A DNA stretch of 64,000 nucleotides from Bradyrhizobium sp. JYMT SZCCT0428 (GCF_018131075.1 NZ_JAFCLS010000013.1:1-64000), one strand, 5' to 3'; counted from the stretch's first letter, positions 1-8,022 are shown. Numbers and translations are program-made. The notes: generated by a model not told the origin, from the sequence alone.

Positions 1-137
1 TACTCTAACTGCGGCGCATTCACGCGCTCTTCGGAGTACCTCATCTGGGGTGCTGTCCACCCTCAGAATCCGCGTTTAGGAATTCCCGTAGTTCTCGGTT
101 TGGGTCAGTTCAATCGTGGTGCCGGAAGGGCTCGAAA

Positions 138-311
138 ATGGACAGCTTAAAGCCCGAGTTTCAACCAAAGCGGCGAAAGACCGGCACTTGGACTGTTGTC
201 GTGGTGACCGGAAACGGACCCGATTCCCACGTTGGAGACTTCGCGACAAAGAAGGAGGCCGCCGACTGGATCGCGGCCAATTCGGAAGACTGGCCAGCTA
301 GATCTAAGTGA
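138..311 (+). CDS. Small DUF2188-like protein
   Basis: A 57-codon frame starts at ATG 138 and stops at TGA 309-311. The product begins MDSLKPEFQPKRR, has a short beta-rich core (TWTVVVVTGNG) and ends with an FATKKEAADWIAAN helix. That layout, strand followed by a 'xxKxEAxxW' helix, resembles the small DUF2188-like proteins common in rhizobial accessory regions. The function is unknown. The larger overlapping frame at 116-301 has a composition that looks like a shadow. No strong ribosome binding site precedes the ATG, so the call rests on the protein pattern. Confidence 0.55.
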   Translation: MDSLKPEFQPKRRKTGTWTVVVVTGNGPDSHVGDFATKKEAADWIAANSEDWPARSK

Positions 312-419
312 CCCCGCTTACCAGCCCAGCAAGAGGCTTTCGCGCGTTTATCGCTTGCGCGCCCACTCTGGTTGCGGAAAACTCCGGCTGGTCGACATTC
401 TTGGCTGAGGGCTAAGATA

Positions 420-854
420 GTGACGAAGACACCGGGCAAAGTTGAACCACAGAAGCCGATCAGCAAAGCCGAGCGCGAAGCGCGTAAGGCATTCCGCCAA
501 GTCGATGCCGAAAAGGCAATCACCGAGCACGAGATCGCGCAAAAGGCGTTCTCAAAAAACCGAGAGCGTCTCAAGGCCGAGCGGCTGGAGCGCGAGGCTG
601 CAGCGCCACCGCCCCCAAAAGTCCAGCCCAAAGCGAACAAAATGACAGCTCCGAGTCCAGCGATACGGCGTTGGAGCTCTGAAGAGGAGCAGAGGCTTGA
701 TGAGCTCCTCGATGTCGGAAAGGAAGCCGCCGAGATAGCTGTTGAACTGAACCGAACACGCCAAGCTGTTTATGCTCGATTGCAGCGGCGTTACAGAAAA
801 CGAGCACAGCAGCCGGGGCAAGAAGAGCTGGAGCTGAAGGCGAAGGGTAAATAG
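420..854 (+). CDS. Charged helical protein with C-terminal HTH-like segment
   Basis: I prefer GTG 420 as the start because a GAGGG motif lies 8 bases upstream and the protein then begins MTKTPGKVEPQKPISKAERE. An ATG at 372 in the same frame has no ribosome binding site. The first 60 residues are rich in Lys, Arg and Glu and probably form one long helix (AEREARKAFRQVDAEKAITE). A Pro/Ala linker follows. Residues around 80-125 of the mature frame (RRWSSEEEQRLDELLDVG, then VELNRTRQAVYARLQR) look like a SANT/Myb- or GcrA-type helix-turn-helix. DNA binding is plausible; the regulatory role is unknown. Confidence 0.6.
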   Translation: MTKTPGKVEPQKPISKAEREARKAFRQVDAEKAITEHEIAQKAFSKNRERLKAERLEREAAAPPPPKVQPKANKMTAPSPAIRRWSSEEEQRLDELLDVGKEAAEIAVELNRTRQAVYARLQRRYRKRAQQPGQEELELKAKGK

Positions 855-891
855 CGTCACTCGCTGATTTGCAGGAAGCCAAGCCAGATCA

Positions 892-1245
892 ATGTCTCAC
901 CTTCCAGCCCCCAACCCCCTTCGTCCCGGCCCAGGTCCTGAAAAGCGAGTGCGCGACTTGCAGGCCCGTTTTCGTGCAGTATCGGCAGGCCAGGATCGGT
1001 CGATTAAGCTTGGTTGGATCTTGGCAGCAGTGTTCGTCACGTTCGTTGCTCTTGCCGCAGGTTGGGGCCTGTATTCAAGTCCATGGCCGGTAACCATGAC
1101 GCTGAGGCATATCGTGGCTTGGCCCAACTGCGAGTTCGCCCGCTTGGTGGGTTTGGCGCCCGCGAGATGGGGACATCCCGGCTACTGGAAGCACCTCGAT
1201 CGAGACAGGGATGGAATCGCTTGCGAACCGTGGTCGCCGCCGTGA
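892..1245 (+). CDS. Membrane-anchored excalibur-domain protein
   Basis: The 117-residue product has a basic, proline-rich cytoplasmic N-terminus, one membrane segment at about residues 42-63 (LGWILAAVFVTFVALAAGWG) and a C-terminal excalibur calcium-binding motif. The motif shows NCEFARLVGL followed by YWKHLDRDRDGIACEPW, with the DxDxDG loop and the conserved Cys pair. Excalibur domains are extracytoplasmic and often occur with nucleases or cell-wall proteins; here the domain stands alone on an anchor. The ribosome binding site is weak. A GCCCC-TTT-GGGGC hairpin at 1265-1277 lies just downstream and may act as a terminator. Confidence 0.75.
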   Translation: MSHLPAPNPLRPGPGPEKRVRDLQARFRAVSAGQDRSIKLGWILAAVFVTFVALAAGWGLYSSPWPVTMTLRHIVAWPNCEFARLVGLAPARWGHPGYWKHLDRDRDGIACEPWSPP

Positions 1246-1296
1246 CAGCCGGAAGTGCTGTCAAGCCCCTTTGGGGCGGGGCGCGTGTTGATCTCG

Positions 1297-1322
1297 AACC
1301 TTCTGCAAATTTGCAGAAGGTT
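1297..1322. repeat. Perfect 26-bp palindrome
   Basis: The half-site AACCTTCTGCAAA is followed directly by its exact reverse complement, so all 26 bases are self-complementary. It lies between the excalibur gene and the DUF5677 gene, 120 bases before the latter's start. There is no loop and no T-run after it, so an operator or site-specific recombination or protein-binding site fits better than a simple terminator. The function is not known from sequence. Confidence 0.8.
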
Positions 1323-1441
1323 AATCAGGAATCCGCAGCAAAACTTCTGACTCGTATGTCCGGGACGATGGCTTGGTCTATCTCGCCTGATCCCCCTGGC
1401 TGCGGCTTCCAAACCGGCCTGATCCCTGCCAAAATTGTGGC

Positions 1442-2470
1442 ATGGAAAGCGACGAAGCCCTCACCCAAATTTTTCAGCAGCTCCTCGCCGATGGCACCCT
1501 TTCGGTTGACCAAATGGAAACCGAAGGCCCTCGCATTGCCGCGGATTTCATCAACAAAGCGGCGGCTGTTCAACTCCGCGATCTAAAGCGTCGGATGCCG
1601 TCAAGTCTCCGCGAAATTCGTCGCGATATTAGGGGCTTCGAGAAACGGAACCTGCAACGCTGGCGGAGAGCATTTAATCTACTTGAGACGCTGTATCTCG
1701 TGGCGGCCGAAACCGGCAGCGACTTTAACGAAGCGGAGCGGCCGAAGATAGCAGCTGAGAAGGATTTTCGATGTGAGGCGCTTATTCACATTCATGCTCG
1801 AGCCCTTCTAGTTGCGAGCGAATGCCTCTGCTTGATGAAATGTGGATATCCTGACGGTGCGCTGAGCCGCTGGCGTACTCTTCACGAGCTAACCGTGATC
1901 GCGGCATTTCTCTCCCAAAATTCCGGCGAAGTCGCATTGCGCTATCTGGTGAGTTTTGAATTTCGAGCCGTAGAGGCCGGCGAACAAATGAAAAAGTACG
2001 CTCCTAGGTCAAAGGTCGAGCCGCCTACCGATACTGAAATTAACGCGCTACGGTCGCGTTGCGCGTCGCATAAGACTGTTTTTGGCCCCAACATCGGGAA
2101 TGGTGACTACGGATGGGCCTCTGACGTGATCGGCAAATCACGTCCCAATCTGCTGGATCTTGAGGAAGCTGTCGGGCTTGATCACTGGAGACCGCGGTTC
2201 AAATGGTCCTCTCAGCATAATCACGGTGGCCACCGCCCAATAGGCTCCTTGCTTGCCGTGACCGAGGTCAAATCCCCGGTCTTCGCCATAGGTCCGAGTA
2301 ACTCGGGCATGGTCGATCCCTTACACATGACGGCGCTCAGCCTAACGAAGGCGACTTCGGCTCTGCTGATTTCGCGACCAGGAAACGCCGATCGCGCAAT
2401 TGCCGCCGGCCTACTTCTGAAGCTTTCGGATGACGTGGGCAAAGCGGCCGCCAAAGTCGAGCATGCCTAA
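1442..2470 (+). CDS. DUF5677 domain-containing protein
   Basis: The product is 342 residues, almost entirely helical. The core (residues about 70-260) carries the features of DUF5677: an N-terminal charged helix bundle, then ALIHIHARALLVASECLCLMKCGYPDGALSRWRTLHEL, then a YLVSFEFRAVEAGEQ segment, and a late SSQHNHGGHRP motif with His residues. DUF5677 proteins are uncharacterised and are frequent on genomic islands. Codon and base use is more AT-rich here than in the core genes further right, which fits acquired DNA. The start ATG 1442 has no clear ribosome binding site. Confidence 0.75.
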   Translation: MESDEALTQIFQQLLADGTLSVDQMETEGPRIAADFINKAAAVQLRDLKRRMPSSLREIRRDIRGFEKRNLQRWRRAFNLLETLYLVAAETGSDFNEAERPKIAAEKDFRCEALIHIHARALLVASECLCLMKCGYPDGALSRWRTLHELTVIAAFLSQNSGEVALRYLVSFEFRAVEAGEQMKKYAPRSKVEPPTDTEINALRSRCASHKTVFGPNIGNGDYGWASDVIGKSRPNLLDLEEAVGLDHWRPRFKWSSQHNHGGHRPIGSLLAVTEVKSPVFAIGPSNSGMVDPLHMTALSLTKATSALLISRPGNADRAIAAGLLLKLSDDVGKAAAKVEHA

Positions 2471-2488
2471 ACACATTCGGGAGGGAAA

Positions 2489-2842
2489 ATGCGGCTAAAG
2501 CGACTGGACGATGGACGGTATTTCTTCAGTACCGACTCAGGGAAAGAAATCACGCTTTCTGAATTCGAACTTCTCGGGCTGTTCCGACTATCAGCTCCGT
2601 ATCGGGATCGATTAGCACAACAGGAAGAAGGCCCTCATCCGCCCGTGGTTCAGGAGCGCCCTTCAAAGATCGCTGTTGGGCTGGACTCGCACCACACGGT
2701 GGTGGTGATCCGCTACATTTATGACGATGGCGACCAGAAGGCATACGTTATGGCTCCAGAAGACGCGGCAAGCATGCGCGATGGTTTGACGCAAAAACTA
2801 GAACAGATCGCCGTAGCGAAGCGCGGACGGACAAACAACTAA
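2489..2842 (+). CDS. Hypothetical protein following the DUF5677 gene
   Basis: ATG 2489 is preceded by GGGAGGG four bases upstream and lies 18 bases after the DUF5677 stop, so the two genes probably form one transcript. The 117-residue protein begins MRLKRLDDGRYFF, has an acidic middle and a C-terminal half with the regular strand pattern KIAVGLDSHHTVVVIRYIYDDGD. It contains no signal peptide or membrane segment. I do not recognise a family. Confidence 0.6.
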   Translation: MRLKRLDDGRYFFSTDSGKEITLSEFELLGLFRLSAPYRDRLAQQEEGPHPPVVQERPSKIAVGLDSHHTVVVIRYIYDDGDQKAYVMAPEDAASMRDGLTQKLEQIAVAKRGRTNN

Positions 2843-2918
2843 ATGTCCTTTGTGGCCGGAGCCGCCGTCGGGACCGTTGAATGCGGATGGATCGGGGTCT
2901 GGGTCTGTTGCACATCGC

Positions 2919-3502
2919 TCACGTCCAGTTTCCGAAGCCTGAGGGTGCTGAAAATGCGAAGGCCGTCGCGCCAAAATTGGCAGTTACGGCGTCCGTGGTG
3001 CCCGTTGACATGGCAACTATGGGTGCCCATGAGGCGCTCTGAATGGCGACGCTGCCCGTGCCGGATGCGGGATCGCCTGCGAAGCTAGCATTCCATGCGC
3101 CGTTGTTTTTTCTGATCCAAAACTTGTTCGCGCTGATGTCAATCGCGAAACAAGCCACGGCGCCGGCCGTCCACGCGCCGCCCGAGAATGTGTCTTGATA
3201 ACCACCGCCTCCCCATATGTCACCGGAGGTCGTATATACGCCGCACGTTTTAGTGAGGTTATTAAGGCCGATCATGTTCGTATAGGTGGCAACTGACTGA
3301 GCAATGCCGAGGCCGCTGTCAGTACCACCGCCGCCAACCGTGGTAAGGGCCACCTCCCAATAAAATTGGCCCGCCGCCCTAAGCGCTGTGCTTCACGCTC
3401 AGTTGCGGTTATAGGTCCCGTCCCAAGTGATGCCGCCCCCCCACCGCCGCCGGGAATCCGATGACGTCCTGCGCCAGTAAGCAACATTTGAGACTCCATC
3501 AT
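2919..3502 (-). pseudogene. SPRY-like phage tail-type protein, frameshifted
   Basis: The intact part (from about 3380 down to 2919) encodes LRAAGQFYWEVALTTVG, a GIAQSVATYTN segment, a GDIWGGGG turn and a C-terminal FGATAFAFSAPSGFGNW, the pattern of SPRY-like domains carried by phage tail or appendage proteins. The expected N-terminus starts at ATG 3502 (MMESQMLLTGAGRH) in another frame, and the short GGITWDGTYNRN piece lies in a third frame before in-frame TGA codons near 3395-3405. A seven-base poly-C/G run at 3436-3442 sits at one of the shifts. At least two indels are needed to restore the gene, so it is decayed or mis-sequenced. Confidence 0.6.
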
Positions 3503-3524
3503 GATTAGATTGCAGGCGTGATAA

Positions 3525-4266
3525 TCAGAACCTCGGGAAAGCGCCGCTGGCTGGCGTGTATCCGCTGTCACTGGCGTATCTCGCTACGCCCTTGGTGATG
3601 CGGACTTCATCCAAGTAGCCGTTCATTTTATTCAGAAGCAGGCCGTTGCTGCCGATCGACAGATAGCTGCCGGGATCATGAAACGCGCTGTTCACCGGCG
3701 TAGCACTGGCGATCATCACGCCGTTTACATAGGCGCGGACCTTTCCAGTGGCGTCCTTATCGGCGGCGAACTGGTACCAGACGTCGGCTGTCAGTGAAGC
3801 GTCTGCACCCACCACGACATCGAAGACCGCGCCCGTGGTCGAAAACTCAAACTGGAAATGGCCCGCAGAGGTCGTTTGAACCATCCAAGCTTGTTGCCGC
3901 CGCCCGACGTTTCCCCAATCAGGGTGAAGTTGCCGACAGAATTGAGGTAGGCCGAACACTCGACGGTGAACTGGTCGGAGTTGGCGCTCGATAGATTCCA
4001 ATCCGGGCTATGCGTGTAAATGAGCGGCCCGGTGTGCGGATCTAATGACCCCGCTCTAAAGTTGGATTGAGCGTCGAAACTTGGGCCGAGAAGATGGCGT
4101 TGGCCGTGCCGTGTTGCGCAATGCTTTCGTCATCAAGGCCGGGTGATCCCTGGTAGCCGTTAACGTCTTCGTAGCCCATCAACAGAACCACATTCGCCCA
4201 ATGCGGATCGCTGAACGAACTTATATTGCAATTGAAGATGGATTCCGCCACAAACTCGACCATCAC
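3525..4266 (-). pseudogene. LamG/concanavalin-like phage-type protein, broken by two frameshifts
   Basis: Three consecutive frames together rebuild a LamG-type protein. Piece 1 (4266 to about 4085) gives DPHWANVVLLMGYEDVNG and DDESIAQHGTANAIFSAQ. Piece 2 (about 4083 to 3910) gives FDAQSNFRAGSLDPHTG, PDWNLSSANSDQFTVE and SVGNFTLIGETSGGG. Piece 3 (about 3895 to 3525) gives MVQTTSAGHFQFEF, DVWYQFAADKDATGKVRAYV and the closing NGYLDEVRITKGVARY. This order is that of LamG (jellyroll) proteins found beside phage tail genes. The first shift lies at GCCCAAGTTTCGACG near 4080-4085, the second at CAAGCTTGGATGG near 3890-3897. The start overlaps the upstream protease stop as ATGA. Confidence 0.7.
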
Positions 4267-4915
4267 GAATCTCCATCAATTTCATGCACAAAGCCGCGCT
4301 CCAGCGCTTCTTGTGGCGTCAATTTTCTGTCTTCGAGTAACCAAGACCGCGCGGCATCTTCTGAGATACCCAGGCGCAGCACGAGCAAGGCAACCTGCGC
4401 ATCGTCTATGTCGTTGAGCCGGTCATTCATCTCTTCGTGTGCAAGCTGCGGCAGGGCTTTCAGATTCGTCCATTGTTCGGACGTGCAGAGACGCATCGCG
4501 CGGTGCAACAGCACCGATCCAGATGCAGCTATTGAGCGACGATCGGCGGCCATGGCCACGAGCGCGGCCGAGCTGGAACAACGACCAACAATCCGGCAGT
4601 GAACGGCGAAGCGGTGCTGCAAAAGAGCGGTCGCAATCGCTAACGCCCCGTCGGGATCGCCACCAGCGCAGTTGACGTTGCAAATGATGCTTCGGGGCCT
4701 GCGGTTCGGACGGCATGCACATAGCCGGCAGCGTCGCGTTGGGGGATCCTCCCCAACGCCAGGTCGGTCCCGTTCGAAACCTCGGAGACAAAATTCAGGA
4801 CAAGCGGAGGCAGCGAACCGTCAGGCCGCGGCGTCGGGTTCGGAAAGACCGGCAACGGCTTTGGCACCCGGCGCGGAGCTGCGCCAACTCTGTAAATTTC
4901 TGGCTCAGCATTCAT
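4263..4915 (-). pseudogene. ClpP-like serine protease (first copy), frameshifted
   Basis: The N-terminal part from ATG 4915 (MNAEPEIYRVGAAPRR, then LPPLVLNFVSEVSN) runs to about 4690 and is then continued in a different frame by SIICNVNCAGGDPDGALAIA, GRCSSSAALVAMAADRR and GSVLLHRA, ending LTPQEALERGFVHEIDGDS. The CSSSA serine and the VLLHRA histidine are about 24 residues apart, matching the Ser-His spacing of ClpP/S14 proteases, and the VNCAGGDPDGALAIA strand-helix is also family-typical. One indel near 4685-4692 separates the pieces. Its stop overlaps the LamG start (ATGA), consistent with one operon. The protease is probably inactive unless the indel is an assembly error. Confidence 0.65.
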
Positions 4916-5154
4916 GACCCGCTCTTTCAACATTAAATTTCCGCTTGCACCGAAACCCTGACGAAGCGTCATCATTGGTTCAGTGTCGCTGGTCCGTTTC
5001 CGGACGCCCCTTGGGACGGGCTGCAGCAGGGGGGCCGCCGCTGTCCGCGCTATGGCTCGGTGGCCCCACCTCCTTTTGCGCAGGTCGGACACGGGCTTTG
5101 GCTGGCTTCGCGGGACCGCGCTGATCATGCCGAATGTTGCGGCAGTCATTTGAG

Positions 5155-5409
5155 TCAGCTCACCACCGTTAGCCGTTTGAAAAAATCACGGCGATATCGC
5201 TGAGGGCCGAAAATCTCGCCCGGTTTCAGATCGAACCAAATCGCGATGGCATCATTCTCGTCGTCGAGGTCGACGTAAACCATCACCGTTTTCTCGTCCT
5301 CACAGAGCAAAAAACTCACGCCAAGGATTTTTCCCGATCTTCCGGCATTCTGCAGCTCTTGAATCTGGCGGTGAATTAGGGCGCGACACTCGATCAATGT
5401 TCTCGGCAT
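5155..5409 (-). CDS. Small hypothetical protein of the phage-like cassette
   Basis: This 84-residue frame begins MPRTLIECRALIHRQIQEL and continues with alternating strands (KILGVSFLLCEDEKTVMVYVD, then DAIAIWFDLKPGEIFGPQRY). It starts 15 bases after the stop of the upstream cassette gene, in keeping with operon packing. The composition is normal for a folded cytoplasmic protein. No family is recognised. The 239 bases between its stop and the protease start at 4915 hold only weak proline/arginine-rich frames that I cannot support as genes. Confidence 0.5.
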   Translation of the reverse strand: MPRTLIECRALIHRQIQELQNAGRSGKILGVSFLLCEDEKTVMVYVDLDDENDAIAIWFDLKPGEIFGPQRYRRDFFKRLTVVS

Positions 5410-5424
5410 TCAGCGACCCCGAAA

Positions 5425-5829
5425 TTATTTCGCCCCACCCGATTTCACGCAAAGGCGCCAACAGTCCTGCCCCGCGGAGCCGGGCCTTACTCCTTTTGAC
5501 GTTGAGCGCGAGATCCACATTCCGCCGTTGTGCGTTACGAAAACGCCAGAGCGGTATTCTTTCGTTTCGTCGAACACCTCCCACTCGACAGGTGGGCGAG
5601 TTTCCAACTGACAAATTCGGTCTGCCAAGGGCGCAATGCTGTCCGTGACGTACTTTTTCACGAGAGGTCCCAACGCCTCAGCCATCGCTTCAATCTGCTG
5701 TAGGGCGCTGTCTGGCAGACCCGCCTGCTTGGCAAACGCTCGCTTCTCCTCTTCCGTCGGATTATCGATTTCAGCGACTTGCGCTGCCGTCATGGACTTA
5801 CCGCGAATTGTGTAAAGTCGCTCAGCCAT
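5425..5829 (-). CDS. Phage-type protein with C-terminal carbohydrate-binding-like segment
   Basis: The 134-residue product begins MAERLYTIRGKSMTAAQVAE, has a predicted helix with a coiled-coil tendency at about residues 45-80, and ends in the segment VEWEVFDETKEYRSGVFVTH, NGGMWISRS, and GQDCWRLCVKSGG. That tail matches the short carbohydrate-binding/chitin-binding-like module ('Y..G..V...G..W.......PG....W.L.VK.G') often seen in phage structural proteins of rhizobia. Its start overlaps the stop of the upstream coiled-coil gene by 8 bases, indicating translational coupling. Confidence 0.65.
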   Translation of the reverse strand: MAERLYTIRGKSMTAAQVAEIDNPTEEEKRAFAKQAGLPDSALQQIEAMAEALGPLVKKYVTDSIAPLADRICQLETRPPVEWEVFDETKEYRSGVFVTHNGGMWISRSTSKGVRPGSAGQDCWRLCVKSGGAK

Positions 5830-6379
5830 TGCGGACGTTCTCCGTCAGTATTTTTTCTGCCAAATTTTTGTACGCGGTGGCGTATGGTAGCGAGGCGGCA
5901 GACGGCACGCTTATCCCGACCGACGATAACGCCTTGGCCGTCGCGGCGATGTCCTTGATCGCCTCTTCGATAGCGCCGATGGAATCCAAGAGATTTTCCG
6001 CGGCCTGACGTCGGAAGGCAGCGAGCGCAGCGGCAACCGCCTGCGCATAACCTGGCATCAGGCTATCGATCTCCCGGCGGAGTTCGGTGGCGCGAGCGTC
6101 CAGATCAGCGGCCTGTCGATCAATATGAGCTTGTTCCGCCTCGAGCTGATCCTGCTCCGGCTTGAAGAGTGTTCGCATCGGCGATTTGACGTGCAGTCTC
6201 TCGAAGATCTCAGATCGCCGTTTCGATAGCGGTAGCCGTGCTGCGGCAATATCGGCAAAGGCGCGTTCCGCCTCGACCAGGCCGGGCGCTTTCAGGACGC
6301 GGGCTATTATCGCGGCCACTTCGGAGCGCGGAGGTGCGCCGTTGGGGATCATTGCCTGTAATGTTGCCACCAGATTCAT
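5822..6379 (-). CDS. Coiled-coil hypothetical protein
   Basis: ATG 6379 (MNLVATLQAMIPNGAPPRSE) is chosen over an upstream in-frame start because the extra 49 residues are arginine-rich and overlap the preceding gene. The protein is about 185 residues, mostly helical. Residues about 55-110 (LHVKSPMRTLFKPEQDQLEAEQAHIDRQ onward) have the heptad pattern of a coiled coil, followed by an alanine-rich helix. No catalytic motif is visible. Similar helical proteins occur near terminase or scaffold genes in prophages, but that role is only a guess. Confidence 0.55.
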   Translation of the reverse strand: MNLVATLQAMIPNGAPPRSEVAAIIARVLKAPGLVEAERAFADIAAARLPLSKRRSEIFERLHVKSPMRTLFKPEQDQLEAEQAHIDRQAADLDARATELRREIDSLMPGYAQAVAAALAAFRRQAAENLLDSIGAIEEAIKDIAATAKALSSVGISVPSAASLPYATAYKNLAEKILTENVRNG

Positions 6380-6447
6380 GACGCGGCCTGATTTCGAGAT
6401 GTGATGACGAAATCTACTAACCCCGCAAAAGCCCCGGGGAACGCGTT

Positions 6448-6666
6448 TCATGGTTTCAGTAAATCGCTGAGCTTCTGCCTGATAAGCGCCGCCACGGCGG
6501 CCGAGTTTTCGGCCGGTGTGGCCCACTCTTGAATGATGCGCGCTCGAGCCAGTGCCTCGGCTTGGTCTTCATCGAGCTCGATCACGACGCGAACTAAGCC
6601 CGCCTTCACGCGCTGGCGGTGAGCTCGGACGCGGGCGGTGCTGTTTTTCGCGGCCGAATGCGTCAT
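6448..6666 (-). CDS. Small basic protein, ribbon-helix-helix-like
   Basis: The 72-residue protein starts at ATG 6666, overlapping the stop of the ClpP-like gene as ATGA, so it is translationally coupled to it. It begins with a basic arm (MTHSAAKNSTARVRAHRQRV), followed by a short strand (LVRVVIELDEDQ) and two helices (AEALARARIIQEWA; SAAVAALIRQKLSDLL). The strand-helix-helix order suggests a ribbon-helix-helix DNA-binding fold. A regulator or antitoxin-like role is possible but no toxin partner is adjacent. Confidence 0.6.
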   Translation of the reverse strand: MTHSAAKNSTARVRAHRQRVKAGLVRVVIELDEDQAEALARARIIQEWATPAENSAAVAALIRQKLSDLLKP

Positions 6667-7403
6667 CCAAGCGCATCCCAGTCATACAGCGTCGCCGACG
6701 TTCGGCACGCGCTCAGAAAGCTGGGCGCAAACAGCTTACGATCGATCAGGATCGTGCCGAATTTCTGAGTGCGAATAAGGTCCGGCCATTGCGGGTCCAC
6801 CTTCGATGTCAGATCCTGGATCTCGTGGACTAAGCCGCACCGGAACGCTTCCGCAGCTGTCATCGGCTCCTCGTTTCGAATCTCTTTTTCGAAATAATCC
6901 CTGCCGGTTCCGGTCCGATTGCTTAGAAGGTCAACGACGCGGGCGTCTGTACGCGCGAGCTCTGCCGCCGCTTCCGTGAGATTGTGCGTAGTCACACGGT
7001 CGGGCAAGTCGCTATTGGTTCGTGAGGTCGGGTGGACCAAGAACACAGCTTGCGCGGTGGCAAAGCGGTAAGACCCCGCTACCAAAATATCCAGGCCAGC
7101 CGAAAAACATTGACTGGTAACGCGGACGGAAATGGGTACCGGCAAACTCCTCAAGTGATCGTAAATTGCAAAGCCTTCGCGGGAATCGCCACCGCTCGAG
7201 TTTAGTTCGATGTGCAGATGAGTAAAATCGACGCGGGCTAATTGATGTTGCACCTTCGCCAACGATATTGACTCGGCCGCCCCCACCACTCCCGAGAGCG
7301 ACAACCGAAACACACCAGGAGCAAAGGCTAACGGTTTCGGCGCCGCCGTGTGGATGGTCCCGATCGGCCCCGTGGACTCGAAGGCTTCAAATAATCTGTT
7401 CAT
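6663..7403 (-). CDS. ClpP-like (S14/SDH-fold) protease, second copy, intact
   Basis: The 246-residue product has a crotonase/ClpP-type core: GVFRLSLSGVVG, then HIELNSSGGDSREGFAIYDHL, then a nucleophile motif QCFSAG with Ser about residue 101, and FLVHPTSR with His about residue 124. The 23-residue spacing between them matches ClpP and phage prohead or head-maturation proteases. It ends the conserved part with MTAAEAFRCGLVHEI, the same closing motif as the broken copy at 4263-4915. A C-terminal extension of about 50 residues follows. Target and partner are unknown; phage relatives process capsid proteins, but no capsid gene is present here. It starts 20 bases after the upstream gene. Confidence 0.75.
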   Translation of the reverse strand: MNRLFEAFESTGPIGTIHTAAPKPLAFAPGVFRLSLSGVVGAAESISLAKVQHQLARVDFTHLHIELNSSGGDSREGFAIYDHLRSLPVPISVRVTSQCFSAGLDILVAGSYRFATAQAVFLVHPTSRTNSDLPDRVTTHNLTEAAAELARTDARVVDLLSNRTGTGRDYFEKEIRNEEPMTAAEAFRCGLVHEIQDLTSKVDPQWPDLIRTQKFGTILIDRKLFAPSFLSACRTSATLYDWDALG

Positions 7404-7423
7404 TGGGTGCTCATGACAGGGCG

Positions 7424-7837
7424 TTATTTTCGGCTTAGCTCACGGCCGAATTCGGCTCTCAGCGCCGGCAGTCCAATTTGGAGAGCTTCGGCAATGTCGA
7501 CATCGCGGGCACCGAGCGCCGTCATCGCCGCGACAAACCGGGGCGCCCGATTGGCCACGCCGTCGACTGAAAACATTTCCATAGCTAGGGCGCTGGCCAG
7601 ATTGCCGAGGTCATCCGGGTGCGGCTTTGTCGGCCGCTGTATCATCCAATGATTCGTCGCGGCGAATGCCAACAAGTCGCCATGGCTTAGATCGAACGAG
7701 GAAAGAATCTCATCAAGAGGTGCACTGCCGGTGAAGTAAGCGCGCCCCACCGCGTTCCAATCGACCGTTGCCACTCGCGGGCGCCTGCCTGCACCCGGCC
7801 GAGCCCCGCCTTTTCCGATTCCCTTTGATTTCGTCAT
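7424..7837 (-). CDS. Terminase-small-subunit-like DNA-binding protein
   Basis: The product (137 residues) opens with MTKSKGIGKGGARPGAGRRP, the glycine/arginine-rich arm typical of phage terminase small subunits. Its last 40 residues (MTALGARDVDIAEALQIGL, then PALRAEFGRELSRK) read as the helix-turn-helix usually found in that family's replacement or adaptor proteins. GGGAAAGG lies about 10 bases before the ATG. No large terminase follows, which is unusual. The gene could instead be a regulator that has reused the same fold. Confidence 0.5.
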   Translation of the reverse strand: MTKSKGIGKGGARPGAGRRPRVATVDWNAVGRAYFTGSAPLDEILSSFDLSHGDLLAFAATNHWMIQRPTKPHPDDLGNLASALAMEMFSVDGVANRAPRFVAAMTALGARDVDIAEALQIGLPALRAEFGRELSRK

Positions 7838-7921
7838 CGATTTTTGACCTTTCCCTTTGATTAAAAACGGTGAGAAACGCCCGTAAACATGGGGTTTCTT
7901 ACTCTTTGCGTCCCTTTGATT
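7820..7921. repeat. Three direct copies of TCCCTTTGATT
   Basis: Copies lie at 7820-7830, 7852-7862 and 7911-7921. The first is inside the start of the terminase-like gene and the other two are in its upstream region. They may be binding sites for the gene's own product or a cassette regulator. This is inference from position only. Confidence 0.5.
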
Positions 7922-8022
7922 TGATGATTGCAGACTTCCCCGGGAGGATAAAAAATCCGGGTGACCCCGACTGTGGTGGAAGTGGGTAATGGCTGCGCAG
8001 GACCGCGAGGCCCCCCCCTTTG

